DNA from: Desulfobacterales bacterium
GTDB lineage: Bacteria > Desulfobacterota > Desulfobulbia > Desulfobulbales > BM004
NCBI GenBank assembly: GCA_030621655.1
Contig: JAUXHH010000088.1
Coordinates: 1-6,797 of the forward strand
Direction of reading: 5' to 3'
Length of the DNA stretch: 6,797 nucleotides
Below are positions 1 through 5,816 of this stretch, in pieces. A program made the translations under genes and the position numbers. A model generated the notes under the pieces. The model was given only the letters and a program-made list of their open reading frames with translations, was not told the DNA's origin and searched no databases. Position 1 is the stretch's first letter. Each line of letters starts with the position of its first letter.

Positions 1-2
1 TA

Positions 3-95
3 TTCTTTGTTGTAAGTAAACCTCTTGCGGAAGTATTTTCCGATGAAGAGGTCATTCTGATCCTTGGATTCAGTGTTGTTTCTATTAACCTATAA
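3..95 (+). CDS. 3' end of an upstream gene, possibly a truncated MATE-like transporter
   Basis: An open frame enters from the left edge and ends at TAA (93-95), giving 30 residues. The piece reads as a hydrophobic segment, then KPLAEVFSDEEVI, then another hydrophobic run. The pattern P-L-x-x-x-F-[ST]-D-x-x-x-[VI] resembles the loop after an inner helix in MATE-family drug/metabolite exporters. A MATE protein would normally continue through more transmembrane helices after this motif, but here the frame stops about 16 residues later. It could therefore be a broken copy, or another membrane protein altogether. It ends only 15 bp before the start of the next gene on the same strand, so the two may share a transcript. 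The family guess is weak; the open frame itself is plain. Confidence 0.35.
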   Translation, partial: FFVVSKPLAEVFSDEEVILILGFSVVSINL

Positions 96-110
96 TAAAA
101 GAGGGTTGAG

Positions 111-311
111 ATGGACAAAAAAGAGTTGAAGAAGCTTTTGGCTAGCTTGAGCATTGTCACTTTGATTGCAGGTGCCGGTCTCTCAATGACCGGTTGTGCC
201 ACGGCTTGAAGCGGTGAAAAAGCCGGTGCAGGTGGCACCGAAGTGGATGAAAACACGACTGCAAAAGAGGCTCCACAAAAGAAACCTGCTGGAGGCAGTG
301 GCTGAAGCTGA
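111..311 (+). CDS. sbtA: Selenocysteine-containing RiPP precursor peptide, SbtA-like (UGA read through at codons 33 and 65)
   Basis: The start is ATG at 111, with a good ribosome binding site (GAGGG, 101-105, 5 nt spacing). Read through UGA, the frame gives 66 residues. Residues 1-10 (MDKKELKKLL) are charged/amphipathic, 11-28 are hydrophobic and Ala/Gly/Leu-rich, and SMTGC (25-29) resembles a lipobox. Residues 30-66 are a Gly/Ala/Lys-rich core with UGA in the contexts A-U-S-G (codon 33, 207-209) and SG-U-S (codon 65, 303-305); both are followed by AGC (Ser). Each UGA has a SECIS-like hairpin downstream. UGA at 309-311 (codon 67) is taken as the stop, because the frame would otherwise run into the terminator. 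From memory, a lysine-rich N-terminus, LASLS-type leader and U-S-G motifs match the selenobiotic/SbtA precursors, which a radical SAM enzyme (SbtM) is thought to modify; no maturase lies in the window. Alternatives are a small Sec-containing lipoprotein or a decayed gene, though paired SECIS elements argue against decay. The gene symbol is tentative. Confidence 0.72.
210..240 (+). promoter_or_regulatory. bSECIS candidate for Sec codon 33
   Basis: Downstream of UGA 207-209, CGGUGC (224-229) pairs perfectly with GCACCG (235-240) around a 5-nt loop, AGGUG. The loop carries the GGU element that SelB recognises in the E. coli fdhF SECIS (loop AGGUCU). The loop GG lies 21 nt after the UGA, inside the known bacterial window of roughly 16-37 nt. 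The hairpin lies within the coding region, where it encodes a Gly-rich stretch that tolerates such codon constraints. Confidence 0.65.
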
Positions 312-334
312 TGCAATAGTGCGGTCGCACTGCA
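306..334 (+). promoter_or_regulatory. bSECIS candidate for Sec codon 65
   Basis: AGUGC (318-322) pairs with GCACU (327-331) around the tetraloop GGUC (323-326). Below it, UGC (312-314) pairs with GCA (332-334), leaving AAU (315-317) bulged. A bulged U beneath a short stem capped by GGUC is the hallmark of the E. coli fdhF SECIS. The loop starts 17 nt after UGA 303-305, against 18 nt in fdhF. It starts only 11 nt after UGA 309-311, which is too close to serve that codon. If 309-311 is the stop, this element lies in the 3' untranslated region. Confidence 0.72.
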
Positions 335-343
335 AAAAAATCT

Positions 344-374
344 AAAAGGGGAAACCAAAGCGGTTTCCCCTTTT
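344..374 (+). terminator. Rho-independent terminator of the selenopeptide gene
   Basis: A 13-bp perfect stem, AAAAGGGGAAACC (344-356) with GGTTTCCCCTTTT (362-374), closes a 5-nt loop (AAAGC). The T-tract on the 3' side makes it an intrinsic terminator, and the matching A-tract could let it act from the other strand too. It sits 32 nt after the proposed stop codon, which supports translation ending at 309-311. Confidence 0.88.
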
Positions 375-681
375 ATTATATATCAAAGTCCATATTACTG
401 CTGATATGTCTGACAGTGTCAAGTAGAAAAGAGTAGGCCATTACCCCCTGTTTTATCGGGGGGGGCATTTCATATGCAGAGCATTAGCAGAGTTGAGGTT
501 TCTGCTATTCATCAAAATCAGAGCAGGAGAACATTTCATTCAAGATTGACAGCATCAATAGTAACTTTCAGAAATTGAATACAACTGCAACTTATTGTCA
601 CATTGAGAAGTTCCCGATCACTGAATATAACATCTTATATGTTTCAATTCTGTGAGTGCCTAAAAAATTAGTAATTATACT
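375..681. other. Non-coding stretch between the selenopeptide terminator and mnmE
   Basis: I see no convincing gene, tRNA or mobile element here. It holds a C5/G8 hairpin (444-448 with 458-465, loop about 9 nt, no good T-tract) and a 7-bp inverted repeat, TAGCAGA/TCTGCTA (485-491/501-507). An AT-rich 5-bp stem (670-674/682-686) overlaps the mnmE stop codon and is followed, on the minus strand, by six T residues (rc of 663-668). That last element could be a weak mnmE terminator. The two genes converge on this region. Confidence 0.5.
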
Positions 682-2148
682 TTACTTACCGATACAGAAC
701 TGCTCAAATATCATATCCAGCACATCTTCGGTTGTAGTCTCGCCAACAATATCACCAAGGTAGCCAAGGGCTGACTGCAGATCAATTGCCAGGAGGTCGG
801 GGGAGACATCTGCTTCCAATCCCTTTTCGACCCTGCGGCATGCTTCCAACCCCTTTTTAAGTGCACCCTTATGCCGCACATTTGGGACGACTGCCGCTCC
901 CGGATCCCACCCCGGTCCTTTCCTGCTTCCTGTAATTAAAGAAAAAACCATATCTTTGAGTTCCAAGATCCCGGTATGCTCTTTGGCTGATATAGAAACC
1001 AGCGGTTCGTTTCCCAGGGCTGTACTGTACTGCTCAGGTGAGACTCCAGGCGCAATGTCAATCTTGTTTAAAACCAGCAGCATCTTCTGTTTCTTGCTGT
1101 TTTCCTTTACGCTGCTATAAAGAGCCCGGTCCTCCTCGGCCAGAGGCTCAGTGGCATCAAGCATAAAGAGTACCAGTTCCGCATCTGCAAGCTTGGCTCG
1201 TGCCCGCTGAATGCCCATTTCCTCAACCGTCTCGTTGGTGTGTCTGATCCCTGCAGTATCAACAATACGAACCGGCATACCCTTGATATTGACAAACTCC
1301 TCTATGGTGTCACGGGTTGTGCCGGGAACAGGGGTGACCAGGGCTCTGTCTTCCTCCAACAGGGTATTCAACAGGCTTGATTTTCCGACATTCGGTCGTC
1401 CCAGGATCACTGCACTGATGCCTTCCCGGAAGATCTTGCCCTCGTCAGCCCTGGCAATGAGTTCAATCAGCGGCTCTTCAATCTCATCTTTGAGTTGCTT
1501 CTTCAGATCAGCATGATCCAGAATATCGGTTTCGTCTTCGGGGAAATCTATGGCAACCTCCATAATAGCTCTCATGGCCACAAGTTTTTCCTGGATTGAC
1601 GAGACCTTTTCATAGAGCCTGCCCTGCAGCTGCCCAACCGCCATTGAGCGGGCTTCGTTTGTTCTTGCCCCAATAAGATCGACAACAGTCTCTGCCTGGG
1701 TAAGATCAAGACGACCGTTCAAAAAAGCCCTCTTGGTAAATTCACCCGGTTCTGCCAGGCGAGCACCACTTGCAGTTATGATGTTCAGGATTTCCTGGAG
1801 GACCAGATAGCTCCCATGACACTGGATCTCGACCACATCCTCACGGGTGTAGGTATTGGGAGCCCGCATAAAGACAGCCAGCACTTCATCAACCGGAGAT
1901 CCGCTGTCAGGATCTATAATCCAGCCATAATACATCCGGTGGCTTTCATAATCCTGCGGTTTTGTTTTATGGCGAGGTAAAAATATTTTCTGAAAAATAT
2001 GGAGAGATAATGGTCCGCTGATGCGGATGATACCTATGCCGCCGGGACCTGGCGGAGTAGCTATTGCAGCAATGGTTTCTTCCGAGCTGCCTGCAGGTGG
2101 GGTTTGACCTGATAGACTCAACGAATCAACTTTTTTTATAAATTTCAC
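682..2148 (-). CDS. mnmE: tRNA uridine-5-carboxymethylaminomethyl modification GTPase MnmE (TrmE)
   Basis: MnmE works with MnmG to add a (carboxymethyl)aminomethyl group to C5 of wobble U34 in tRNAs reading two-fold degenerate codons; GTP hydrolysis drives the cycle in the cytoplasm. The 488-residue product has the expected order: an N-terminal tetrahydrofolate-binding domain (IAAIATPPGPGGIGIIRISG near 26-45), a helical domain, and an inserted Ras-like G domain. Visible G motifs are GRPNVGKSS (250-258), TTRD (277-280), DTAG (297-300), NKID (361-364) and SAK (387-389). The chain ends in the diagnostic FCIGK with the functional Cys485. It is somewhat longer than the usual ~450-460 residues, mainly through about 22 extra N-terminal residues. 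The start is GTG at 2146-2148 with only a weak GGAT signal upstream, so the exact start is less sure than the gene. It is last in the minus-strand cluster, 217 bp after jag. Confidence 0.97.
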   Translation of the reverse strand: MKFIKKVDSLSLSGQTPPAGSSEETIAAIATPPGPGGIGIIRISGPLSLHIFQKIFLPRHKTKPQDYESHRMYYGWIIDPDSGSPVDEVLAVFMRAPNTYTREDVVEIQCHGSYLVLQEILNIITASGARLAEPGEFTKRAFLNGRLDLTQAETVVDLIGARTNEARSMAVGQLQGRLYEKVSSIQEKLVAMRAIMEVAIDFPEDETDILDHADLKKQLKDEIEEPLIELIARADEGKIFREGISAVILGRPNVGKSSLLNTLLEEDRALVTPVPGTTRDTIEEFVNIKGMPVRIVDTAGIRHTNETVEEMGIQRARAKLADAELVLFMLDATEPLAEEDRALYSSVKENSKKQKMLLVLNKIDIAPGVSPEQYSTALGNEPLVSISAKEHTGILELKDMVFSLITGSRKGPGWDPGAAVVPNVRHKGALKKGLEACRRVEKGLEADVSPDLLAIDLQSALGYLGDIVGETTTEDVLDMIFEQFCIGK

Positions 2149-2285
2149 TTTCTGGATCCATAAGCAGTTAGCTTTAATGAATCAGAATCAAGGCTTTAAA
2201 TGGGATTAAAAATCTGTCAGTTTCTTCTGTAAATTAAACCTCTAAACCCAATAAGCCATTATATTTTTTCAAGGTTCTAGGAAGA

Positions 2286-2321
2286 GTCCGTTCAGCTATA
2301 GAAAGTCTATGCTGGACGGAC
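2286..2321 (-). repeat. Long imperfect hairpin in the jag-mnmE gap
   Basis: Arms 2286-2301 and 2307-2321 form a 15-bp stem with one G-T pair and a single bulged T, around a 5-nt loop. On the jag/mnmE transcript side it is followed by TCTTCCTAGAAC, which is not a proper T-tract, so a classical intrinsic terminator is doubtful. It may be an mRNA-stabilising or processing element or a dispersed genomic repeat. A TATAAT sequence on the minus strand lies just downstream (rc of 2258-2263) but has no recognisable -35, so an internal mnmE promoter is only a possibility. The rest of the 217-bp gap shows no gene. Confidence 0.6.
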
Positions 2322-2365
2322 GATGACGACGAAAATTGGAAAAATACAGTGGCTCTTAACTCAAC

Positions 2366-3232
2366 TTACTTCTTATTCCTGGTGCCCTTCCGTCTTCTGG
2401 GAGGTCTTTTCTTACCTTTCCCCGGACGGTAGATCAATACTTTCTTAAAAAGTCCTTCTCCAACGCTCCTGCTGCGGATATCCTTATCGTCCTGCAGAGC
2501 AATATGAACAACTCGGCGTTCAGAGGGATTCAGGGATGGAATTGACCGGGTTTTATCACTTTTCTTGACCTCGGCGGCAAATTGAAGTCCAAGCTGCTTC
2601 AGCTCTTCGTTGCGCTTGGCCCTGAAATCTCCCGCATCCAAGGTGATTATGGCCTTCTCGGTAAAACTTTTACCGATCATTTTCCTGAGTAAATATTGCA
2701 GACTGTCAAGTATTTTGCCGTTTTCCGCAACTATCTCATCAACATGCTCCCCCTTAATCAGGACATTTACATTTTCCTGAGAACTGGAGACAGAAACCTC
2801 GGACGGAGAAGCCATCAACTCCAAGAGACGGCTTATATCAACTTCAACTTTTGCCAGCAACTCCGGGCCCACCTGAAAGTCTTTTTTGGGTTCTCTTGCT
2901 ATATCTTGAACCTTTGCAGAAGATTCCGGCCTGTCCTCTTTCTTTTGCTCTCTCGAAGAAGCCCTCTTCTTTTTTTCAATGATCTCTGTTTTTTCACTTT
3001 TGGCTTTAGCTGGTCTTTTAGATGGCTTTTCTTCAGTTTTCTGCCTGTATTCTTTCTTTACAGATACCCGAAGACGGGTCTTCTGCCTGCAAAGACCAAA
3101 AATTCCTGAAGTGCCTGTAGTCAACACCTCAATATCAAGATTTTCCTGTGGAACATTAAGGGATTTGCATGCCTTGCTGATAGCATCAGCGACGTCTTTT
3201 CCCTCAAATTCATTTTTTTTATCTAAAGGCAT
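2366..3232 (-). CDS. jag: Jag/KhpB-type RNA-binding protein (Jag_N, KH and R3H domains)
   Basis: Jag (KhpB, SpoIIIJ-associated) proteins bind RNA and in Gram-positives affect cell elongation and division; their role in this lineage is unclear. The 288 residues divide into a Jag_N domain (about 1-58, with FEGKDVADAI and a TTGTSGIFGL turn), a Lys/Glu-rich disordered linker (about 59-125), a KH-like domain (about 126-200, ending near GKILDSLQYLLRK) and an R3H domain (about 228-268, NPSERRVVH with the R-x3-H signature at Arg239-His243). The tail (271-288) is almost wholly Lys/Arg/Gly/Pro. The KH loop reads AENG where most Jag proteins have G-[RK]-[RK]-G, so its nucleic-acid grip may be weakened. 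The ATG start has a strong GAGGAG site 4 nt upstream. It follows yidC by 66 bp, its usual neighbour, and presumably shares the transcript. Confidence 0.93.
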   Translation of the reverse strand: MPLDKKNEFEGKDVADAISKACKSLNVPQENLDIEVLTTGTSGIFGLCRQKTRLRVSVKKEYRQKTEEKPSKRPAKAKSEKTEIIEKKKRASSREQKKEDRPESSAKVQDIAREPKKDFQVGPELLAKVEVDISRLLELMASPSEVSVSSSQENVNVLIKGEHVDEIVAENGKILDSLQYLLRKMIGKSFTEKAIITLDAGDFRAKRNEELKQLGLQFAAEVKKSDKTRSIPSLNPSERRVVHIALQDDKDIRSRSVGEGLFKKVLIYRPGKGKKRPPRRRKGTRNKK

Positions 3233-3298
3233 TTTACTCCTCGCGCTTATTCAATCGGCTCACTACGCTGCTTCATAGTCTCGCCCGAATACTTAATT

Positions 3299-4978
3299 TT
3301 ATGCCGCGGCCTTCTTGTTGATCAGATACTGCTGGCCAATGGACAACAGGTTGTTTACAAGCCAGTACAACACCAGTCCGGAAGCAAAATTCAGGAACAT
3401 AAAGGTAAAGATCACGGGCAGAAACATCATGATCTTGGCCTGGGTCGGGTCTGCCGGGGCCGGGGTCATCCTCTGCTGCAGGAACATGGAGCCGCCCATC
3501 AGAAGGGTGAGAACCGGCAAGCCTCCCAGATACGGAATGTCTACTCCTATCATGAGGCGGTCCGGAGCAGAAAGGTCAGTGATCCAGAGCATAAACGGAG
3601 CATGCCTGAGTTCTATAGCCTGGAGCAGCACCTTATAAAGTGCAAAAAACACCGGCAGCTGCAATAACATCGGCAGACAGCCGCCAACGGGATTGACCTT
3701 GTAGGTTTTATACAGGATCATCATTTCCTCGTTAAGGCGGGTCTTATCGTTTTTATACTTTTCCTTAAGCTTTGCCATTTTGGGCTGAATCTTCTGCATA
3801 TTCTTCATTGATTTCAACCCTTTCTGGGCAATGGGCCAAAACAGGAGCTTAATCAGAATAGTGACCAGTATAATGGAAATTCCATAATTACCTACATAGC
3901 TGTAGAAAAAATTCAACAGATACAAGGCGGGCCTGGCAAGCTTATCAAACCAGCCAAAATTGACAATCCGCTCTAGATCGTGTCCGACCTCTTTGAGGAT
4001 CGCCATTTTTTTGGGCCCAAAGTAAACCTGATAATTATACTGAAGATGTCCCTTTGCAGGGATAATATCCTCTATGCCGATAAGCAGGGTCCTGATCTTC
4101 TCTCCTTCTGCTGACAGCTTTAATGATATACCTTCATTTTCTTCCGGTATAACGCCGGTCATGAAATATGTCCCTTCGTAAGCAGCCCAGGTAATATTTC
4201 CCTTCAGGGTTTTGCTTGCCTCTTCAAGGGCACTGGGCTTGATCTCCTCCAGTTTGCCGTCAATCAAAGCAGCCGGACCGGAAAAGAAATAGCGCTGGGC
4301 AGCTGCACCAAAAGGGAGATTGGTAAGACTCATGTAAGGAGAGCCCTGCAGAGCCGTCTCGGAAAAATTGTAAATATCAACTGACATTTTGATCAGGTAG
4401 CTGTCCGGATCAAAAACCAATCGTCTGGTTACCTGCAGACCGGAGGACAGTTTGGCCGTCATGGTCAGAGTCTGGCTTTCGCCGGCTTCAACCTTAAGCG
4501 TTTCCTTATCAGAGGCAAATAAAGGAATTTGGGCCCGGCTGGGATCTACACCCCAGGAAAAATAAAGGGGGAGTTCTGTAAAAGATTCTGTGCTGATCAA
4601 CTCTTTTCGGTCAGAGTCTGCATCTGTTGTTTCATTGAAGTGGTTGAGTTTAAAACTTTTAATTCCGCCGCCGGTTTCCGTTATGACCGCAGTAAAGGCA
4701 CCTGTCTCAACAACAATATCCTTCCCCGCCTGGCTTGGAAGGCTTGCCGGATCTTCAAATTTTACCGGTTGCTCAAATTCTACCGCTTGATCTGCGGAAA
4801 CAATTGTGGCTGGAACGGGTTGAGGTTGCACTTCCTGAACAGGGACTTTTGGCTGTTGCACCTCAACTGTTTCTTCAACTACGGGCTGTTCCTGTTCAGT
4901 CCCAACATAGAAGTACTGATAGCCAAGCAGAATGAAAAAGGCCAGAACAATTGCCAATATAGCTCTATAATTATCCAT
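3299..4978 (-). CDS. yidC: Membrane protein insertase YidC (Gram-negative type)
   Basis: YidC inserts and folds inner-membrane proteins, alone or with SecYEG. The 559 residues match the Gram-negative form: TM1 (about 6-24), a Pro/Gln/Val/Glu-rich linker (27-60), a large periplasmic P1 beta domain (about 85-340), then the conserved core. TM2 lies near 350-384, followed by a cytoplasmic helical hairpin (385-428, with QKIQPKMAKLKEKYKNDKTR) and the motif NPVGGCLPMLLQLPVFFALY (429-448). The last helices lie near 485-501, 514-530 and 531-547. The essential positive charge in the TM2 groove (Arg366 in E. coli) appears here as Lys377, in ILIKLLFWP; Lys keeps the charge. The chain ends shortly after the last helix with a short basic tail, INKKAAA. 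ATG has an AAGGA site about 7 nt upstream. It sits between yidD and jag as in most bacteria. Confidence 0.97.
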   Translation of the reverse strand: MDNYRAILAIVLAFFILLGYQYFYVGTEQEQPVVEETVEVQQPKVPVQEVQPQPVPATIVSADQAVEFEQPVKFEDPASLPSQAGKDIVVETGAFTAVITETGGGIKSFKLNHFNETTDADSDRKELISTESFTELPLYFSWGVDPSRAQIPLFASDKETLKVEAGESQTLTMTAKLSSGLQVTRRLVFDPDSYLIKMSVDIYNFSETALQGSPYMSLTNLPFGAAAQRYFFSGPAALIDGKLEEIKPSALEEASKTLKGNITWAAYEGTYFMTGVIPEENEGISLKLSAEGEKIRTLLIGIEDIIPAKGHLQYNYQVYFGPKKMAILKEVGHDLERIVNFGWFDKLARPALYLLNFFYSYVGNYGISIILVTILIKLLFWPIAQKGLKSMKNMQKIQPKMAKLKEKYKNDKTRLNEEMMILYKTYKVNPVGGCLPMLLQLPVFFALYKVLLQAIELRHAPFMLWITDLSAPDRLMIGVDIPYLGGLPVLTLLMGGSMFLQQRMTPAPADPTQAKIMMFLPVIFTFMFLNFASGLVLYWLVNNLLSIGQQYLINKKAAA

Positions 4979-5021
4979 TACTATTCCTTTTCGACCTTCA
5001 AATGGTCAGTGCAGTTGCTTG

Positions 5022-5039
5022 CCGTTCCTGGCAGAACGG
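5022..5039 (-). repeat. Small intercistronic hairpin between yidD and yidC
   Basis: CCGTTC (5022-5027) pairs with GAACGG (5034-5039) around a 6-nt loop, in the 69-bp gap just after the yidD stop codon. It has no T-tract, so it may influence mRNA stability rather than end transcription. Confidence 0.4.
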
Positions 5040-5047
5040 GTTCAGGT

Positions 5048-5281
5048 TTATTTAACCGGGTCATAGCCGCCATCACTAAAGGGATGGCAGCGCAAAATTC
5101 GCCACAGGGCCATGAAAGAACCCCGAATGACACCATGGCATTTGATAGCATCAATGGCATACTGGGAACAGGTGGGCGTAAAGCGGCATGTAGGGGGAAG
5201 CAGGGGGGAAATCAGGAGTTGATATGCCCTGATCAGGGAAAGAAAAAAATGAGTGCTGCATTTCTGCAGAAAATCTTTCAT
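5048..5281 (-). CDS. yidD: Membrane protein insertion efficiency factor YidD
   Basis: YidD is a small, membrane-associated protein that helps YidC-dependent insertion. At 77 residues it has the family size and shows the full signature: an amphipathic N-terminal helix (LSLIRAYQLLISPLLP, 14-29), then CRFTPTCSQYA (32-42, with Cys32 and Cys38), an HG turn (49-50), RILRCHP (61-67, Cys65) and a GGYDPV end (71-76). The chosen ATG is the only ATG in the frame between the upstream in-frame TAA and the conserved core. Its best Shine-Dalgarno-like sequence (AGGA) lies about 12 nt away, so initiation may be inefficient. Unlike many genomes where yidD abuts or overlaps rnpA, a 102-bp gap with a terminator-like hairpin separates them here. 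Confidence 0.95.
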   Translation of the reverse strand: MKDFLQKCSTHFFLSLIRAYQLLISPLLPPTCRFTPTCSQYAIDAIKCHGVIRGSFMALWRILRCHPFSDGGYDPVK

Positions 5282-5374
5282 AAATTTACTTTTTCCTACA
5301 TCAGTTCTTCCCAGTCGCTCTATTTCCTTTGGTTATAAAGCGTTAAACGGCAACAGTTTTTTCTACAGAAAAGA

Positions 5375-5399
5375 CAGCCTGCTTTAACCCGGCAGGCTG
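5375..5399 (-). terminator. Terminator-like hairpin overlapping the rnpA stop codon
   Basis: A perfect 8-bp GC-rich stem, CAGCCTGC/GCAGGCTG (arms 5392-5399 and 5375-5382), encloses a 9-nt loop that contains the rnpA TAA. On the transcript it is followed by TCTTTTCTG, an interrupted T-tract. It looks like a partial intrinsic terminator that could lower read-through from rpmH-rnpA into yidD-yidC-jag-mnmE. It explains part of the unusually long rnpA-yidD gap. Confidence 0.6.
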
Positions 5400-5743
5400 C
5401 TGACAGCGGCTGCAAAATCTGCCGGCTTTTCCAGATTAAAACCTTTCCGCACCGTAATAACTATATCCATGGAAGGTAACTCACAACTTCTGGAACTCTT
5501 TTCCTGAAGGAAACGTCTGTCTAAACGGAAGAATTCCCTGATGATTCTCTTAATCCTGTTTCTCTTTGCCGCGCCCTTGAACTGCCCATGAATACTGATC
5601 CCAAGCCGGTTGTGCTCTAGATTGTTTGGTAGCAGAATCAGACTGAAATTTTCCCCGTGTACCCGTTTACCACGCAGGTAAACATTATCGTATTCGCTTT
5701 TTTTCCTCAGTAGATAGGTCTTGGGTAGCGAGAGGGGGTTCAT
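5384..5743 (-). CDS. rnpA: Ribonuclease P protein component
   Basis: RnpA binds the catalytic RNase P RNA and helps it cut 5' leaders from pre-tRNAs. The 119-residue product has the family pattern: SLPKTYLLRKKSEYDNVY at the N-terminus, RGKRVHGENF, RLGISI, the RNA-binding RNRIKRIIREFFR (61-73, the 'RNR' motif) and a C-terminal MDIVITVRKG strand (92-101). Where many homologues have S-K-K-x-G-x-A before RNR, this one has HGQFKGAAK, keeping Lys56-Gly57-Ala58; I believe this variant is usual in its lineage. The ATG is forced by a stop only two codons upstream (TAA GCC ATG), and no Shine-Dalgarno sequence precedes it, so translation may depend on mRNA structure or on coupling with rpmH. Confidence 0.94.
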   Translation of the reverse strand: MNPLSLPKTYLLRKKSEYDNVYLRGKRVHGENFSLILLPNNLEHNRLGISIHGQFKGAAKRNRIKRIIREFFRLDRRFLQEKSSRSCELPSMDIVITVRKGFNLEKPADFAAAVSSLPG

Positions 5744-5766
5744 GGCTTAACAGCTTAGGCCGGCCC

Positions 5767-5808
5767 TGTCCATTAACGGGACACCTGGTATCCATAAAGA
5801 TAGCCAGG
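5767..5808 (-). repeat. Two tandem hairpins in the rpmH-rnpA gap
   Basis: On the transcript, the first hairpin is CCTGG..TATC pairing with GATA-CCAGG (5784-5808): 9 bp, one bulged base and a 6-nt loop. It is followed at once by TGTCC/GGACA (5767-5783; 5 bp, 7-nt loop). A GGCCGGCC palindrome (5758-5765) follows, and then the rnpA start. There is no T-tract. The arrangement could be a processing or stabilising element that sets L34 output apart from that of the RNase P protein. Confidence 0.5.
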
Positions 5809-5816
5809 CGACCCTA

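Noticed and set aside
312..404. Extension of the selenopeptide past UGA 309-311 to UGA 402-404
   Set aside because: It would require translating through the intrinsic terminator, and the only nearby SECIS-like loop is too close to UGA 309-311 to serve it.
3247..3276. A 9-codon minus-strand mini-ORF between yidC and jag
   Set aside because: It has a start and stop but no clear ribosome binding site and could easily arise by chance.
4529..5338. A long plus-strand open frame opposite yidC and yidD
   Set aside because: It is antisense to two clearly conserved genes, its translation has no recognisable family features, and it has no good ribosome binding site.
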